In this document: piece after piece, positions 32,724-41,830 of the stretch
Numbering within the stretch: position 1 is the first letter of the stretch
Layout of the letters: every line of letters starts with the position of its first letter
NCBI GenBank assembly: GCA_014762645.1
Contig: JABURP010000099.1
Coordinates: forward strand, 1-64,000
Direction: 5' to 3'
Source of the DNA: Crocinitomicaceae bacterium
Lineage (GTDB): Bacteria > Bacteroidota > Bacteroidia > Flavobacteriales_D > Crocinitomicaceae
DNA length: 64,000 nt
Made by a program: the position numbers and the translations under genes
The notes under the pieces: generated by a model
The model's database searches: none
Told to the model about the DNA's origin: nothing
What the model saw: only the letters and a program-made list of their open reading frames with translations

Positions 32724-33563
32724 ATGATTGATTTTAGGAATAAGGTTTATACAGGAAGTCAAAACAGAGATTCGCTTTTTGATTGTACGATAGATGATAA
32801 TGCTAAAGGGGTTGTGATATTTGTTCATGGTTATAAAGGCTATAAAGATTGGGGAGCATGGAATCTGGTTCAAAAGGAATTTGTCAAAAACAATTTTGGA
32901 TTCGTGAAGTTCAACATGTCTCACAACGGTGGGACCGTGGATGAGCCGATTGATTTTCCTGATTTGGAAGCTTTTGGCAATAATTGCTACACTTTTGAGC
33001 TTCAGGATCTTGAAACTATTATTTCAGAGACATATAGAATGGTAAATTCAGAGCTCAAAATGGATATTCCTATATTTTTATTGGGGCACAGTAGAGGAGG
33101 AGGGATTGCAATTTTGCAGGGAGCCAGAGATAGCCGTGTTAAAGCCGTAATCTCACTTGCCGGCATATCTGATATTGGCGCACGATTTCCAACCGGCGAA
33201 GAACTTGAGAATTGGAAAAGGGAAGGAGTGCGTTATGTGTTGAATGGTCGTACGCATCAGGAGATGCCTCATTATTTTAGCATGCACAAAGATTTCAAGG
33301 CACACGAAAAAGAATTAGATATTCACTTGGCCTGTGAGCAACTTGAAAAACCATTTCTTCAAATTCATGGGGATATGGATCAATCTGTATCTATTTCAGA
33401 AGGATTGAATTTGGCACAATGGACCAATACACGAGTAAAGATTATAAAGGGAGCTGAACACACTTTTGGCACCAAACAACCCTGGGAAAGAGATGAACTA
33501 CCACATGAAATGAAAGAAGCGGTAGCAGCAGGCATTGAGTTTTTTAATAAACTGCCATTTTAA
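32724..33563 (+). CDS. Alpha/beta hydrolase (dienelactone-hydrolase/esterase-like)
   Basis: A 279-residue hydrolase. The oxyanion region is GVVIFVHGYKGYKDWGAW; the nucleophile elbow is FLLGHSRGGGIAIL; the acid and His are in LQIHGDMDQSV and KIIKGAEHTFGTKQ. The sequence resembles cytosolic serine hydrolases near the prolyl oligopeptidase class. The gene runs divergently from the lipoprotein operon, and its 3' end overlaps the PBP4 gene tail to tail by 20 bases. Substrate unknown. Confidence 0.85.
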   Translation: MIDFRNKVYTGSQNRDSLFDCTIDDNAKGVVIFVHGYKGYKDWGAWNLVQKEFVKNNFGFVKFNMSHNGGTVDEPIDFPDLEAFGNNCYTFELQDLETIISETYRMVNSELKMDIPIFLLGHSRGGGIAILQGARDSRVKAVISLAGISDIGARFPTGEELENWKREGVRYVLNGRTHQEMPHYFSMHKDFKAHEKELDIHLACEQLEKPFLQIHGDMDQSVSISEGLNLAQWTNTRVKIIKGAEHTFGTKQPWERDELPHEMKEAVAAGIEFFNKLPF

Positions 33564-35025
33564 CCATCAACTTTTCAAAGTACTTTCGTATTTGACTGTT
33601 AGAACAGTTGTGATTGTTAATAATCATAGAGTATGCAAGAAGTTTGCCACTGGTACTGTGTACATAACCCGCGTATGACTTTATCCTGGTCATAGTACCA
33701 CTTTTTCCATATACACGCCCAGAAGCAGAAGTTCCCCTACACATACCAGACATAGTACCTCTTTTACCTGCAAGCGCCATACTCGTCTCAAGTCGGTCAT
33801 AATTCTTGGTGCGTTTCATATAACTCAGCATATCAACTAGAAACTTAGAACTCACGGAATTAGATCTGGAAAGTCCGCTTCCATCTGTCATATTTAGTGC
33901 CGTAGCACCGATTTTATCCCGCCAATACCCCATGCAGATCATAGCACCATTATAGGTGCTTCCATATCCTGATCGTTCAACAGAGATCTGACAGAGAATA
34001 TGCTCTGCAAACAAATTGATGCTTCTTCGGTTCGTAACATTAATGATAGTCGATAAATAGGGTGAATGGTGTTCGTATAACTCAGTTAATTCTGGCTTTT
34101 CGAACGGATCGTCTTTTGTAAGTTCTCTCATTGTAGTTACCGAATATGCCACATCAATACCAGATTGTTCCAGTGCATAATCCAATTCAAGTGCTGCAAC
34201 AAGTTCAGGATCGGGCATACTGGCTTTTACTTCAAAATCGTCTTTTTGCTTAGGGATAGAACCCTGAACAAACCAGTCATACGACCAGGGAGCGCCATAC
34301 ACATAAGCATTATCCTTACTCGAGTTGGCAGAAGTAACGTAGTTCTTAACATGAATTCCCGGCACATGCGGAGTGATACAGGTAAGGATAGTGGAATCTC
34401 CTTCTTGCTCGCCGGTTTCAAAGTGGAATGTGCATAAATTATCAAAAATGGTAAGACCTGCGGGGCCGGCACCATAATAGTTGCCCATGTCTCCCCAAAC
34501 CCAACCCGAAGGCATTCCTTGGTATCCATATAATGAACCGTCCGCGATTACGCGTCCGTTTATGCGTTTAATTCCTCTAGCCTTTAAGGTGTCTGCCCAT
34601 TCGTACAAAAAGTCACGCTCCTCACCATATTTAGTAAAATATCTTGACCCTAATGTTGGATCTCCTCCGCCGATTATATATAAATCTCCATTTAATGTTC
34701 CGGATGAATCAATTTCTCCGGAATGCATTAGGCTTGTTTTAAACCGGTAGCCTGAACCCAACAGTTGCAGAGCAGTAGCTGTTGTAACCAGTTTCATGGT
34801 AGAAGCTGATGGAATACTCATATCTCCATTTACATCAGCAACAATAGCTCCTGAATTGAGATCTTTAACGTAAAAACTAAAAGCAGCATGACGTAACTTG
34901 CTGAAGGTGAGTAAAGATTCACCGGCATTCTGAATTACCGTGTTTGGCTTTTCCGGTTGAGTTTGGGACCGGGAGATTGTCGTGTTGAAGACAAGTGCCA
35001 GAACTATGAATAAATACTTCGTCAT
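33544..35025 (-). CDS. dacB: D-alanyl-D-alanine carboxypeptidase/endopeptidase (PBP4, S13)
   Basis: A 493-residue secreted enzyme (signal MTKYLFIVLALVFNTTISRSQ) of the S13 family, which trims and cleaves peptidoglycan cross-links in the periplasm. The active-site motifs are SIPSASTMKLVTTATAL (SxxK), DGSGLSRSNSVSS (SxN) and GRVYGKSGTMTRIKSYAGYV (KSG/KTG). A long insertion domain lies between the first two, as in Actinomadura R39 and E. coli PBP4. The gene is monocistronic, between the hydrolase (convergent) and asnB (divergent). Confidence 0.92.
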   Translation of the reverse strand: MTKYLFIVLALVFNTTISRSQTQPEKPNTVIQNAGESLLTFSKLRHAAFSFYVKDLNSGAIVADVNGDMSIPSASTMKLVTTATALQLLGSGYRFKTSLMHSGEIDSSGTLNGDLYIIGGGDPTLGSRYFTKYGEERDFLYEWADTLKARGIKRINGRVIADGSLYGYQGMPSGWVWGDMGNYYGAGPAGLTIFDNLCTFHFETGEQEGDSTILTCITPHVPGIHVKNYVTSANSSKDNAYVYGAPWSYDWFVQGSIPKQKDDFEVKASMPDPELVAALELDYALEQSGIDVAYSVTTMRELTKDDPFEKPELTELYEHHSPYLSTIINVTNRRSINLFAEHILCQISVERSGYGSTYNGAMICMGYWRDKIGATALNMTDGSGLSRSNSVSSKFLVDMLSYMKRTKNYDRLETSMALAGKRGTMSGMCRGTSASGRVYGKSGTMTRIKSYAGYVHSTSGKLLAYSMIINNHNCSNSQIRKYFEKLMVKMAVY

Positions 35026-35029
35026 TTTA

Positions 35030-35059
35030 TTGTAATGCTTAACCTTCGGTATATATTTG
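35030..35059 (+). promoter_or_regulatory. Promoter of the exopolysaccharide operon
   Basis: TTG (35030-35032) and TATATTTG (35052-35059) match -33 and -7 with a 19-base spacer, placing the start near 35065, about 16 bases before the TTG start codon of asnB. Confidence 0.7.
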
Positions 35060-35080
35060 TAGCGCTAAAATTAGAAACTT

Positions 35081-36937
35081 TTGTGCGGTATAATTGGCAT
35101 ATGGGCAAAAAATAAAAATGGGGAATTGCAATTCCAAAAAATGCCTTCCGCCCTAAAGGAGTTAGCGCACCGTGGTCCTGATAATCAATCTATCAAAACA
35201 TATTCCAAAGTTTGCCTCGGTCATGCCCGACTTTCAGTCATTGATTTGGAAGAATCCGCCAATCAACCTATGTCAGATTCTTCGGACCGGTATCATTTAG
35301 TGTTTAATGGGGAAATTTATAATTACAAAGAACTCCGAGAACAACTTATCAGGGAAGGTGTACAGTTTAAAACGCAGTCAGATACTGAAGTCTTATTGTA
35401 CATGCTCATTCACTACGGTGAAAAAGCACTGGAAAAACTCAACGGATTTTTTGCTTTTATTTTTTATGACCAGCAGCACGATAAGATTCTTTATGCCCGT
35501 GATCGTATGGGTATTAAGCCACTTGTCTTTTATGAAGATGAGGATAAGATTATACTGACATCTGAATTACATGCATTGTTTCGATTTGATATAGAAAAAT
35601 CAATTGACGAAGTCCCTTTTAATGAGTACTTCAGGTTGACCTATATTGCTGCTCCAAATGCGATTCTTAAAAATACATATAAGGTAAAAGCGGGTCATTT
35701 AGGCGTAATTGATGACGGAGGACCAAGATTTACCGCATATTACGAAAACAAAAGACAACCCATGGCCAGGCTGTCTTTTCAGGATGCTGCTGACGAGCTA
35801 CGTTCAATACTCACAACTGCCGTTAAAAAACGATTGGTCGCGGATGTACCTTTGGGAACATTTTTAAGTGGCGGCCTGGATTCTTCAATTATTTCAGCAA
35901 TTGCCAGGAAACATAAAGAAGATCTAAAGACTTTCTCCATAGGATTTGATCATGAGTACTTTAATGAATCAGATTATGCCAGAAAAGTGGCAAAACATAT
36001 TGGTTCAGATCACTACGAATTTATTCTGACACGAAAACATTTCAAGGAAAATTTTGGTGCTTTTTTGGATGCAATTGATGAACCATTTGGTGATTCATCT
36101 GCGTTCGCTATGTACTTATTAGCTCGTGAAACAAAAAAGCATGTAACGGTTGCACTCAGCGGGGATGGTGCGGATGAGTTGTTTGCTGGATATCGGAAAC
36201 ACAGGGCTGAAATGATGGTTCGCGATATGACCAGCACGCGTAAAATGGGTGTCAAAGCAGCTTCCGGATTACTAGCTAAGCTGAGAGTATCCCGTTCAGA
36301 TAAGTTTGGTGACCTAAATCGTAAGCTACAGAAGCTAGGTAAGGGAGTTGACCTCAGTAACGAACAGCGTTACTTTGAATGGTGTAGTTTTATTTCTCAG
36401 GAAGAAGCTACTCAGCTTATTCAATCAGAGATGAAGCAAAAAGTAGGTTGGACAGGCAGTGAAATTTATGATATGTCTGACTATCTTATAGCGGATCAGA
36501 AATTGGTACTGGCCAACGATATGCTCAAAAAAGTGGACCTTATGAGCATGGCCCATGCATTAGAAGTCAGAACGCCGTTTCTGGACCATAATGTGGTAGA
36601 ATTTGCTAATTCATTGCCTTTTCATCATAAATTGGATATGAAAACGGGGAAATTAATCCTAAAACATGCTTTTGAATCTATGCTTCCACCGGAAACATTA
36701 AACAGAAAGAAACAAGGGTTTGAAATTCCAATACAGGATTGGTTAGGGGATGAGATTCAAGAGGTTTTGTCATCAGACCTCTTCAGTAAGGCCTTTATTG
36801 AAGAACAAAACCTGTTCAACTATGGATATGTAAAGGATCTTTGTAATTCTGTAAAGTCAAAATCATTTGGAGAGAAAATTTACGTCATCTGGTCGCTGAT
36901 TATCTTTCAACACTGGTATAAAAAGTATTTCTTGTAA
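35081..36937 (+). CDS. asnB: Asparagine synthase (glutamine-hydrolysing), WbpS-like
   Basis: A 618-residue enzyme starting at TTG, which is decoded as Met and directly followed by Cys2, the glutaminase nucleophile (MCGIIGIWA). That position fixes the start with confidence. The N-terminal glutaminase shows LAHRGPDNQSI and VFNGEIYNYKEL; the synthase half has the PP-loop FLSGGLDSSIISAIA and LSGDGADELFAGYRKHRA. In polysaccharide clusters such proteins usually amidate uronic acids in the surface glycan (WbpS/WbpG-like), and the genes that follow are capsule genes. A cellular asparagine-synthase role is the alternative. Confidence 0.9.
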   Translation: MCGIIGIWAKNKNGELQFQKMPSALKELAHRGPDNQSIKTYSKVCLGHARLSVIDLEESANQPMSDSSDRYHLVFNGEIYNYKELREQLIREGVQFKTQSDTEVLLYMLIHYGEKALEKLNGFFAFIFYDQQHDKILYARDRMGIKPLVFYEDEDKIILTSELHALFRFDIEKSIDEVPFNEYFRLTYIAAPNAILKNTYKVKAGHLGVIDDGGPRFTAYYENKRQPMARLSFQDAADELRSILTTAVKKRLVADVPLGTFLSGGLDSSIISAIARKHKEDLKTFSIGFDHEYFNESDYARKVAKHIGSDHYEFILTRKHFKENFGAFLDAIDEPFGDSSAFAMYLLARETKKHVTVALSGDGADELFAGYRKHRAEMMVRDMTSTRKMGVKAASGLLAKLRVSRSDKFGDLNRKLQKLGKGVDLSNEQRYFEWCSFISQEEATQLIQSEMKQKVGWTGSEIYDMSDYLIADQKLVLANDMLKKVDLMSMAHALEVRTPFLDHNVVEFANSLPFHHKLDMKTGKLILKHAFESMLPPETLNRKKQGFEIPIQDWLGDEIQEVLSSDLFSKAFIEEQNLFNYGYVKDLCNSVKSKSFGEKIYVIWSLIIFQHWYKKYFL

Positions 36938-38118
36938 TGATCAAAGTTTTGCGAATAATAAACCGGTTTAACCTGGGTGGACCTACGTATAATGCTACCT
37001 ATCTTACGGCATTCTTGTCAGATGATTTTGAAACAAAACTTATTGGTGGTAAACATGAAGAACATGAAGGGGCGTCAGTATTTATTCCTGAAAAATATGG
37101 GGTTGAGTTTGAGTTGGTGCAGGAAATGCAAAGAGAAATTTCCTTTTCACAAGATCGAAAAGCACTGAGGAGGATTCGCGAGATCATTAGAGAATATCAA
37201 CCTGATATTGTACATACTCATGCGTCAAAAGCTGGTTTTTTAGGAAGGTATGCAGCTTATAAAGAGAACGTACCGGTTATTGTGCATACGTTCCATGGTC
37301 ATGTTTTTCATTCGTATTTCAATAAACTGAAAACAACCCTCTATAAAAACCTAGAACGATTCGTTGCGAAGCGTTCAGACGCAATTATTGCTATTTCAGA
37401 GATTCAAAAAGACGAACTGTGCAGTATTCATAAAATAGCACCTGAAGATAAGTTCCGAGTAATCCCATTGGGCTTTGATTTGGACAGGTTTCAGGAAAAT
37501 CACGAAGTAAAAAGACAAAAATTCAGGGAGGACTACGATCTGTCTCCAGAGACACTTGTCATTGGAATCATTGGAAGACTGACAGCCATCAAGAACCATG
37601 AACTTCTGTTTGACGCGGTAAAGCTTATAGTTGGAAAAACAACACAACCTTTTAAAGTGATTGTAATAGGTGATGGAGAACTGATGACTGATCTTAAAAA
37701 CAAAGCGAGATTGATAGAAAATCAACTGAATGAAGAAATATTTGTTTTCACTTCCTGGATAAAAGATATTGATAAGGCATTGCCAGGTTTGGATATGGTT
37801 TGCTTATCTTCGTTGAACGAAGGTACACCAGTGAGTTTGATTGAAGCGCAGGCAGCAGCTGTGCCCGTAATTACAACCAACGTTGGTGGTGTTAAAAACG
37901 TAGTTGATCATGGAAATACGGGACTTGTAGTTGATTCCTTTGATCCCGTAGCGTATGGTGAAGCCATGTTGTCTCTTTTGAATTCTCAAGAAATTAGGCG
38001 AAAAATGTCACAAAATGGCTGGATTCACGTAAAAGATAAATTCCACTACTTACGTTTATGTAAGGACGTGGAGAATTTGTATAAAGAACTGTTGAAGAAA
38101 AAGGGCGTTAAAAAATGA
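36937..38118 (+). CDS. Family 4 glycosyltransferase (GT-B)
   Basis: A 393-residue GT4 transferase. The N-terminal half shows RFNLGGPTYNATYL and DIVHTHASKAGFLGRYA; the C-terminal half shows VIGIIGRLTAIKNHELL, VIGDGELMTDL and the EX7E region LSSLNEGTPVSLIEAQAAAVPVITTNVGG, which binds the nucleotide sugar. Donor and acceptor are not predictable. The gene starts on the last base of asnB and overlaps the Wza-like gene by four bases, so it belongs to the exopolysaccharide operon. Confidence 0.9.
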   Translation: MIKVLRIINRFNLGGPTYNATYLTAFLSDDFETKLIGGKHEEHEGASVFIPEKYGVEFELVQEMQREISFSQDRKALRRIREIIREYQPDIVHTHASKAGFLGRYAAYKENVPVIVHTFHGHVFHSYFNKLKTTLYKNLERFVAKRSDAIIAISEIQKDELCSIHKIAPEDKFRVIPLGFDLDRFQENHEVKRQKFREDYDLSPETLVIGIIGRLTAIKNHELLFDAVKLIVGKTTQPFKVIVIGDGELMTDLKNKARLIENQLNEEIFVFTSWIKDIDKALPGLDMVCLSSLNEGTPVSLIEAQAAAVPVITTNVGGVKNVVDHGNTGLVVDSFDPVAYGEAMLSLLNSQEIRRKMSQNGWIHVKDKFHYLRLCKDVENLYKELLKKKGVKK

Positions 38119-38900
38119 AGAATTGGTTAGGAATTATTGGAATAACTACTTTGCTTCTTATGGTGCAAAGCTGTGGTGTTAACAGCAACTGGATGCTTCG
38201 GACGGATAAGGATTTTAAGTTTGATCCTATAGATAGTTTGAATCAAACAAAAAACGATTACCGGATCGATATTAACGATATCCTTCAGTTGAGATTTTTT
38301 ACCAATAACGGAATAAAAGTTTTGGACATTAGTTCAACTTCAACCGGAAATCAACAAGCACAAATATTAAACCCTAACAATTCATTGAATTACGTCATTC
38401 AGAATGATTCATTAGTCAAATTACCTGTGATTGGAGATGTAAATCTCGTTGGGATGACAATTAGAGAGGCTGAACTTTATTTACAGGACAGGTATAGCAG
38501 CAAATATATTGACCCATTTGTTCAAATTTCAGTGACTAATAAGCGGGTTGTTGTTTTTCCAGGAAATGGGGGTGATGCCAAGGTTTTGTATTTGGCAAAT
38601 AACAATACAACATTGTTAGAAGTTATTGCTCTTGCTGGCGGAATCACGGAAAGGGGTAGGGCATCCCGAATTAAATTGATCAGAAAAGGTAAGGATGGTG
38701 AACGCGAAGTATATAAAATTGACCTGTCAACTATTGAGGGGCTACAGTATACAGACATTATTGTTCAGGCCAACGATTATATTTACGTTGATCCCGTTCC
38801 TGAATTGGGAAGAGAAATTTTAAAGGAAGTGACGCCGATTGTATCACTTATTTCAAGTGCTGCTGTCATAATAGCAACCATTTCAGCATTAACGCCATAA
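38115..38900 (+). CDS. Polysaccharide export lipoprotein (Wza/BexD family)
   Basis: A 261-residue outer-membrane export protein with a lipoprotein signal (MKNWLGIIGITTLLLMVQSC). Residues about 45-130 are a polysaccharide export sequence domain (DYRIDINDILQLRFFTNNG, LPVIGDVNLVGMTIREAE). Residues about 140-230 are an SLBB domain (LLEVIALAGGITERGRASRIKLIRKG). A hydrophobic C-terminal helix (IVSLISSAAVIIATISALTP) may form the outer-membrane pore, as in Wza. It works with the Wzc-like kinase encoded next. Confidence 0.92.
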   Translation: MKNWLGIIGITTLLLMVQSCGVNSNWMLRTDKDFKFDPIDSLNQTKNDYRIDINDILQLRFFTNNGIKVLDISSTSTGNQQAQILNPNNSLNYVIQNDSLVKLPVIGDVNLVGMTIREAELYLQDRYSSKYIDPFVQISVTNKRVVVFPGNGGDAKVLYLANNNTTLLEVIALAGGITERGRASRIKLIRKGKDGEREVYKIDLSTIEGLQYTDIIVQANDYIYVDPVPELGREILKEVTPIVSLISSAAVIIATISALTP

Positions 38901-38904
38901 AATT

Positions 38905-41280
38905 GTGATTGAAAGCAATAAACCAATTAAAAGGAACAGTCTGAATAGGGATCTTGACCTTAATCTGGCTGTAACGGTACTGAAAAGAAATTTTTATGTG
39001 CCCTTGATATTCCTTTTTATTGGCTTAGGAGCCAGTTTTGTTTACTTGAGGTATACGAAACCAGTTTTTCAGTCAACAGCAGTTATTCAACGGAGTTCTC
39101 AAGATGAAGGTAAACGGATTCTAGATATTGAAGGTTTTGAAAAAGAGAACGACCTTTCTGAGGATGTTGAGCTTCTACATTCTACTTTTTTACTTGAAAA
39201 AGCACTGAGAAATCTCAATCTTGAAATTTCTTATTACGCCGAGGGTGATATTTTAACCGAAGAAAGGTATTTGCTTTCAAGTTATCATGTCACGCTGATG
39301 GAATTAAAAGACAGTTCACTTGTAGGAGTCCCTATTTTTATTACTAATACCGGTAGTGCGGTAGACTTAACCTTTGAAAAGCAAGGAGTTTCACAAACAA
39401 TTTCAATTCAACCCAATACACCAGTTAATAATGAATACTTTAACATGGTGTTTAAAGTGAACAATGAAGCCCAGTTCAATCATAACTCACGTGTCAATAA
39501 ACTCTATTTTGTTTTTAATGATTACGAGATATTGACCACTCAATTAATGCCCAGACTGGATGTCTTTACACTCAACCCAGATGCTCGAACTATTCAGATT
39601 TCTTTCAAGTCAAATAACCAACGCCTCAGTCGGGATGTGGTTTCATCATTAATCAATACATTCTTTGAGTACGATCTGGATAAAAAAAGGCAAAGTTCTG
39701 CCAATATTCTAGATTTTATTAATTCGCAATTAGATACTGTATTTGTACAGTTAAAGGAATCTGAACATGCTATACAATCCTTTAAGGACAGTAGCTCAGT
39801 TAATGATCCTGAATATTTTACCAAGTCGGTGATGGACCGCAGTAATGAACTTCAAAACCAGTTAATTGAAGTTGACTTTGAACTTGAATTGATTGAAGAA
39901 GTCTCCAACAAGGTTGAATTAAATGATCGAATGGAGATATACAAAGTAATTCCTGCAGTTACAGGTACAGCTTATGAAGATTTACTTGTGGGTGAGCTAA
40001 AGGAACTACATGAAATACTTGTCGAAAAGGAAGATCTATCTTATAAAATTCAACCAGAACATCCTGATCTAAAGAAAGCTGAATCCAGGGTAGATAAACA
40101 GGTGAAGAATATTTTGCGCATTCTCAATACTATCCGTAGCCAATTAAATTTCAAACGTAAAAGTCTTGAAAAACGCATTTATAAAGTTGAATCTGAGTTG
40201 TATGGGGTTCCTGCCAAAGAGATGGAGTTGAGTAGGTTAAATAGAATGTTTAATCTCAATGAAAAATACTATACGCTATTAATTGAGAAGAAAACGCAGT
40301 ACTCCATTTCAAAAGCTGGTTTTACCATGGATAATATGGTGTTACAGGCACCCACACTTGCGGTAATGATATCTCCCAATAAAAAGTTTGTTTATGCACT
40401 TGCAATCATTCTGACCTTTATTGTGAGTCTCATCTTCCTGTTAATTAGATATATTACGTTTAACGATATATATGAGCCGGAAGAGCTTAAGCGCTTGCTA
40501 CCTTCAAAGGTTGGATTTTTAGGAATTATCCCAAAAGTGGTTACAGATGAAAAAATGTCCACTTTAATAGTGCATTTACAACCTAAATCGGCTTTAGCAG
40601 AAAGTTACCGGCACATTCGTTCAAACCTTCAGTTTATTTTGAAAAACAACGAGTCTAATGTCATAGCAGTGTCCTCTTCGGTTTCAGGTGAAGGTAAGAC
40701 GTTTGCAGCTGTTAATTTGGGCGGTATAATTGCCATGTCTGGTAAAAAAGTATTGGTGATTGATCTTGACTTGCGTAAACCTAAAGTACATCACGCTTTT
40801 AAGGCCGAAAACCATGAAGGTATGAGTTCTATTCTGATTGGCTCGGCTAAATGGAAAGATTGTATTCAAAATAGTGAGCTTGAAGGCCTGGATTTCATTA
40901 CCGCGGGACCCATTCCTCCAAATCCATCTGAGTTAATCATTAGCGGGGAGATGGAGAAATACATTGAGAAATTCAAGGAAGAATATGATATTGTAATGAT
41001 CGATAATCCTCCTGTAGGAATTGTTTCTGATGGTATTACGATCTTAAATAATGCAGATTGTCCAATTTATGTGTTTAGGGCCAATTATTCTAAGAGATTC
41101 TACACGCAAAGGGTTAGGGAATTATTGAATAATGAGCAGGTTAAAAAGTTATTTGTTGTCTTAAACGGTATCGAACTAAGTAAGAAAGGATATGGCTACG
41201 GATATGGATACGGATATGGAGATTATTACACAGAAGAGAAGAAAACCAAAAAAGTTTGGCAATTTTGGAGAAAATCTTAG
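38905..41280 (+). CDS. Polysaccharide co-polymerase / tyrosine autokinase (Wzc family)
   Basis: A 791-residue inner-membrane protein starting at GTG. The N-terminal Wzz domain (helix FYVPLIFLFIGLGASFVYL) is followed by long coiled coils, a second helix (FVYALAIILTFIVSLIFLLI), then the BY-kinase domain with Walker A AVSSSVSGEGKTFAAVNLG, Walker A' VLVIDLDLRKPKVH and Walker B FKEEYDIVMIDNPPVG. The C-terminus ends in a tyrosine cluster (GYGYGYGYGYGDYYTEE), the autophosphorylation tail. Such proteins control chain length and export of surface polysaccharide. The neighbouring Wza-like gene is its partner. Confidence 0.93.
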   Translation: MIESNKPIKRNSLNRDLDLNLAVTVLKRNFYVPLIFLFIGLGASFVYLRYTKPVFQSTAVIQRSSQDEGKRILDIEGFEKENDLSEDVELLHSTFLLEKALRNLNLEISYYAEGDILTEERYLLSSYHVTLMELKDSSLVGVPIFITNTGSAVDLTFEKQGVSQTISIQPNTPVNNEYFNMVFKVNNEAQFNHNSRVNKLYFVFNDYEILTTQLMPRLDVFTLNPDARTIQISFKSNNQRLSRDVVSSLINTFFEYDLDKKRQSSANILDFINSQLDTVFVQLKESEHAIQSFKDSSSVNDPEYFTKSVMDRSNELQNQLIEVDFELELIEEVSNKVELNDRMEIYKVIPAVTGTAYEDLLVGELKELHEILVEKEDLSYKIQPEHPDLKKAESRVDKQVKNILRILNTIRSQLNFKRKSLEKRIYKVESELYGVPAKEMELSRLNRMFNLNEKYYTLLIEKKTQYSISKAGFTMDNMVLQAPTLAVMISPNKKFVYALAIILTFIVSLIFLLIRYITFNDIYEPEELKRLLPSKVGFLGIIPKVVTDEKMSTLIVHLQPKSALAESYRHIRSNLQFILKNNESNVIAVSSSVSGEGKTFAAVNLGGIIAMSGKKVLVIDLDLRKPKVHHAFKAENHEGMSSILIGSAKWKDCIQNSELEGLDFITAGPIPPNPSELIISGEMEKYIEKFKEEYDIVMIDNPPVGIVSDGITILNNADCPIYVFRANYSKRFYTQRVRELLNNEQVKKLFVVLNGIELSKKGYGYGYGYGYGDYYTEEKKTKKVWQFWRKS
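41188..41229 (+). repeat. Hexamer repeat coding the tyrosine tail of the Wzc-like kinase
   Basis: Seven near-identical hexamers of the form GGATAY GGC/A TAC encode alternating Gly and Tyr. Such repeats can change in copy number by slippage, which would alter the number of phosphorylatable tyrosines. Confidence 0.7.
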
Positions 41281-41281
41281 T

Positions 41282-41830
41282 GTGGAATTTAATACGTACG
41301 AAATAGAAGGGCTCGTTTCATTCAAATCAAAAGTGTTCGGTGACTCTCGTGGTTACTTTTTTGAATCCTATAATAAACAGCAACTACTACCAATTTTAGG
41401 GGATTTAGAATTTGTACAGGATAACCAATCTCTCTCTCAAAAGGGTGTTTTAAGGGGCTTGCATTTTCAAAAACCACCTTATGCCCAAGGTAAGTTAGTG
41501 CGTGTTATTAAGGGGGCTGCATTGGATGTTGCAGTGGACATAAGAGAGGGTTCACCTACCTACGGACAATATGTAAAAGTTCTTCTATCAGAATCAAACT
41601 TCATGAATTTCTGGATTCCACCAGGGTTTGCTCACGGATTTTTGGCTATGGAGGATGACACCATCTTTAGTTATAAATGCACGGAATTTTATAATGCCGA
41701 TAGTGAGGATGCGTTGCTTTGGAATGATCCTGATATCAATATAGACTGGGGTGTGGATAATCCAATTATTTCAGAAAAAGATAATGAAGCTCAACCTCTT
41801 AACCTCTTTAAATCTCCATTTAAATTGTGA
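41282..41830 (+). CDS. rfbC: dTDP-4-dehydrorhamnose 3,5-epimerase
   Basis: A 182-residue cupin enzyme of the dTDP-rhamnose pathway. Landmarks are SRGYFFESYNKQQL, QKGVLRGLHFQKPPYAQGKLVRV (catalytic His) and FSYKCTEFYNADSEDALLWNDPDI. The track opens at 41192 inside the Wzc-like gene; GTG 41282, directly after the kinase stop, gives the standard family N-terminus (EFNTYEIEGLVSFKSKVFGDSRGYF). The other rml genes are not in this cluster, so they must be elsewhere if rhamnose is made. Confidence 0.88.
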   Translation: MEFNTYEIEGLVSFKSKVFGDSRGYFFESYNKQQLLPILGDLEFVQDNQSLSQKGVLRGLHFQKPPYAQGKLVRVIKGAALDVAVDIREGSPTYGQYVKVLLSESNFMNFWIPPGFAHGFLAMEDDTIFSYKCTEFYNADSEDALLWNDPDINIDWGVDNPIISEKDNEAQPLNLFKSPFKL

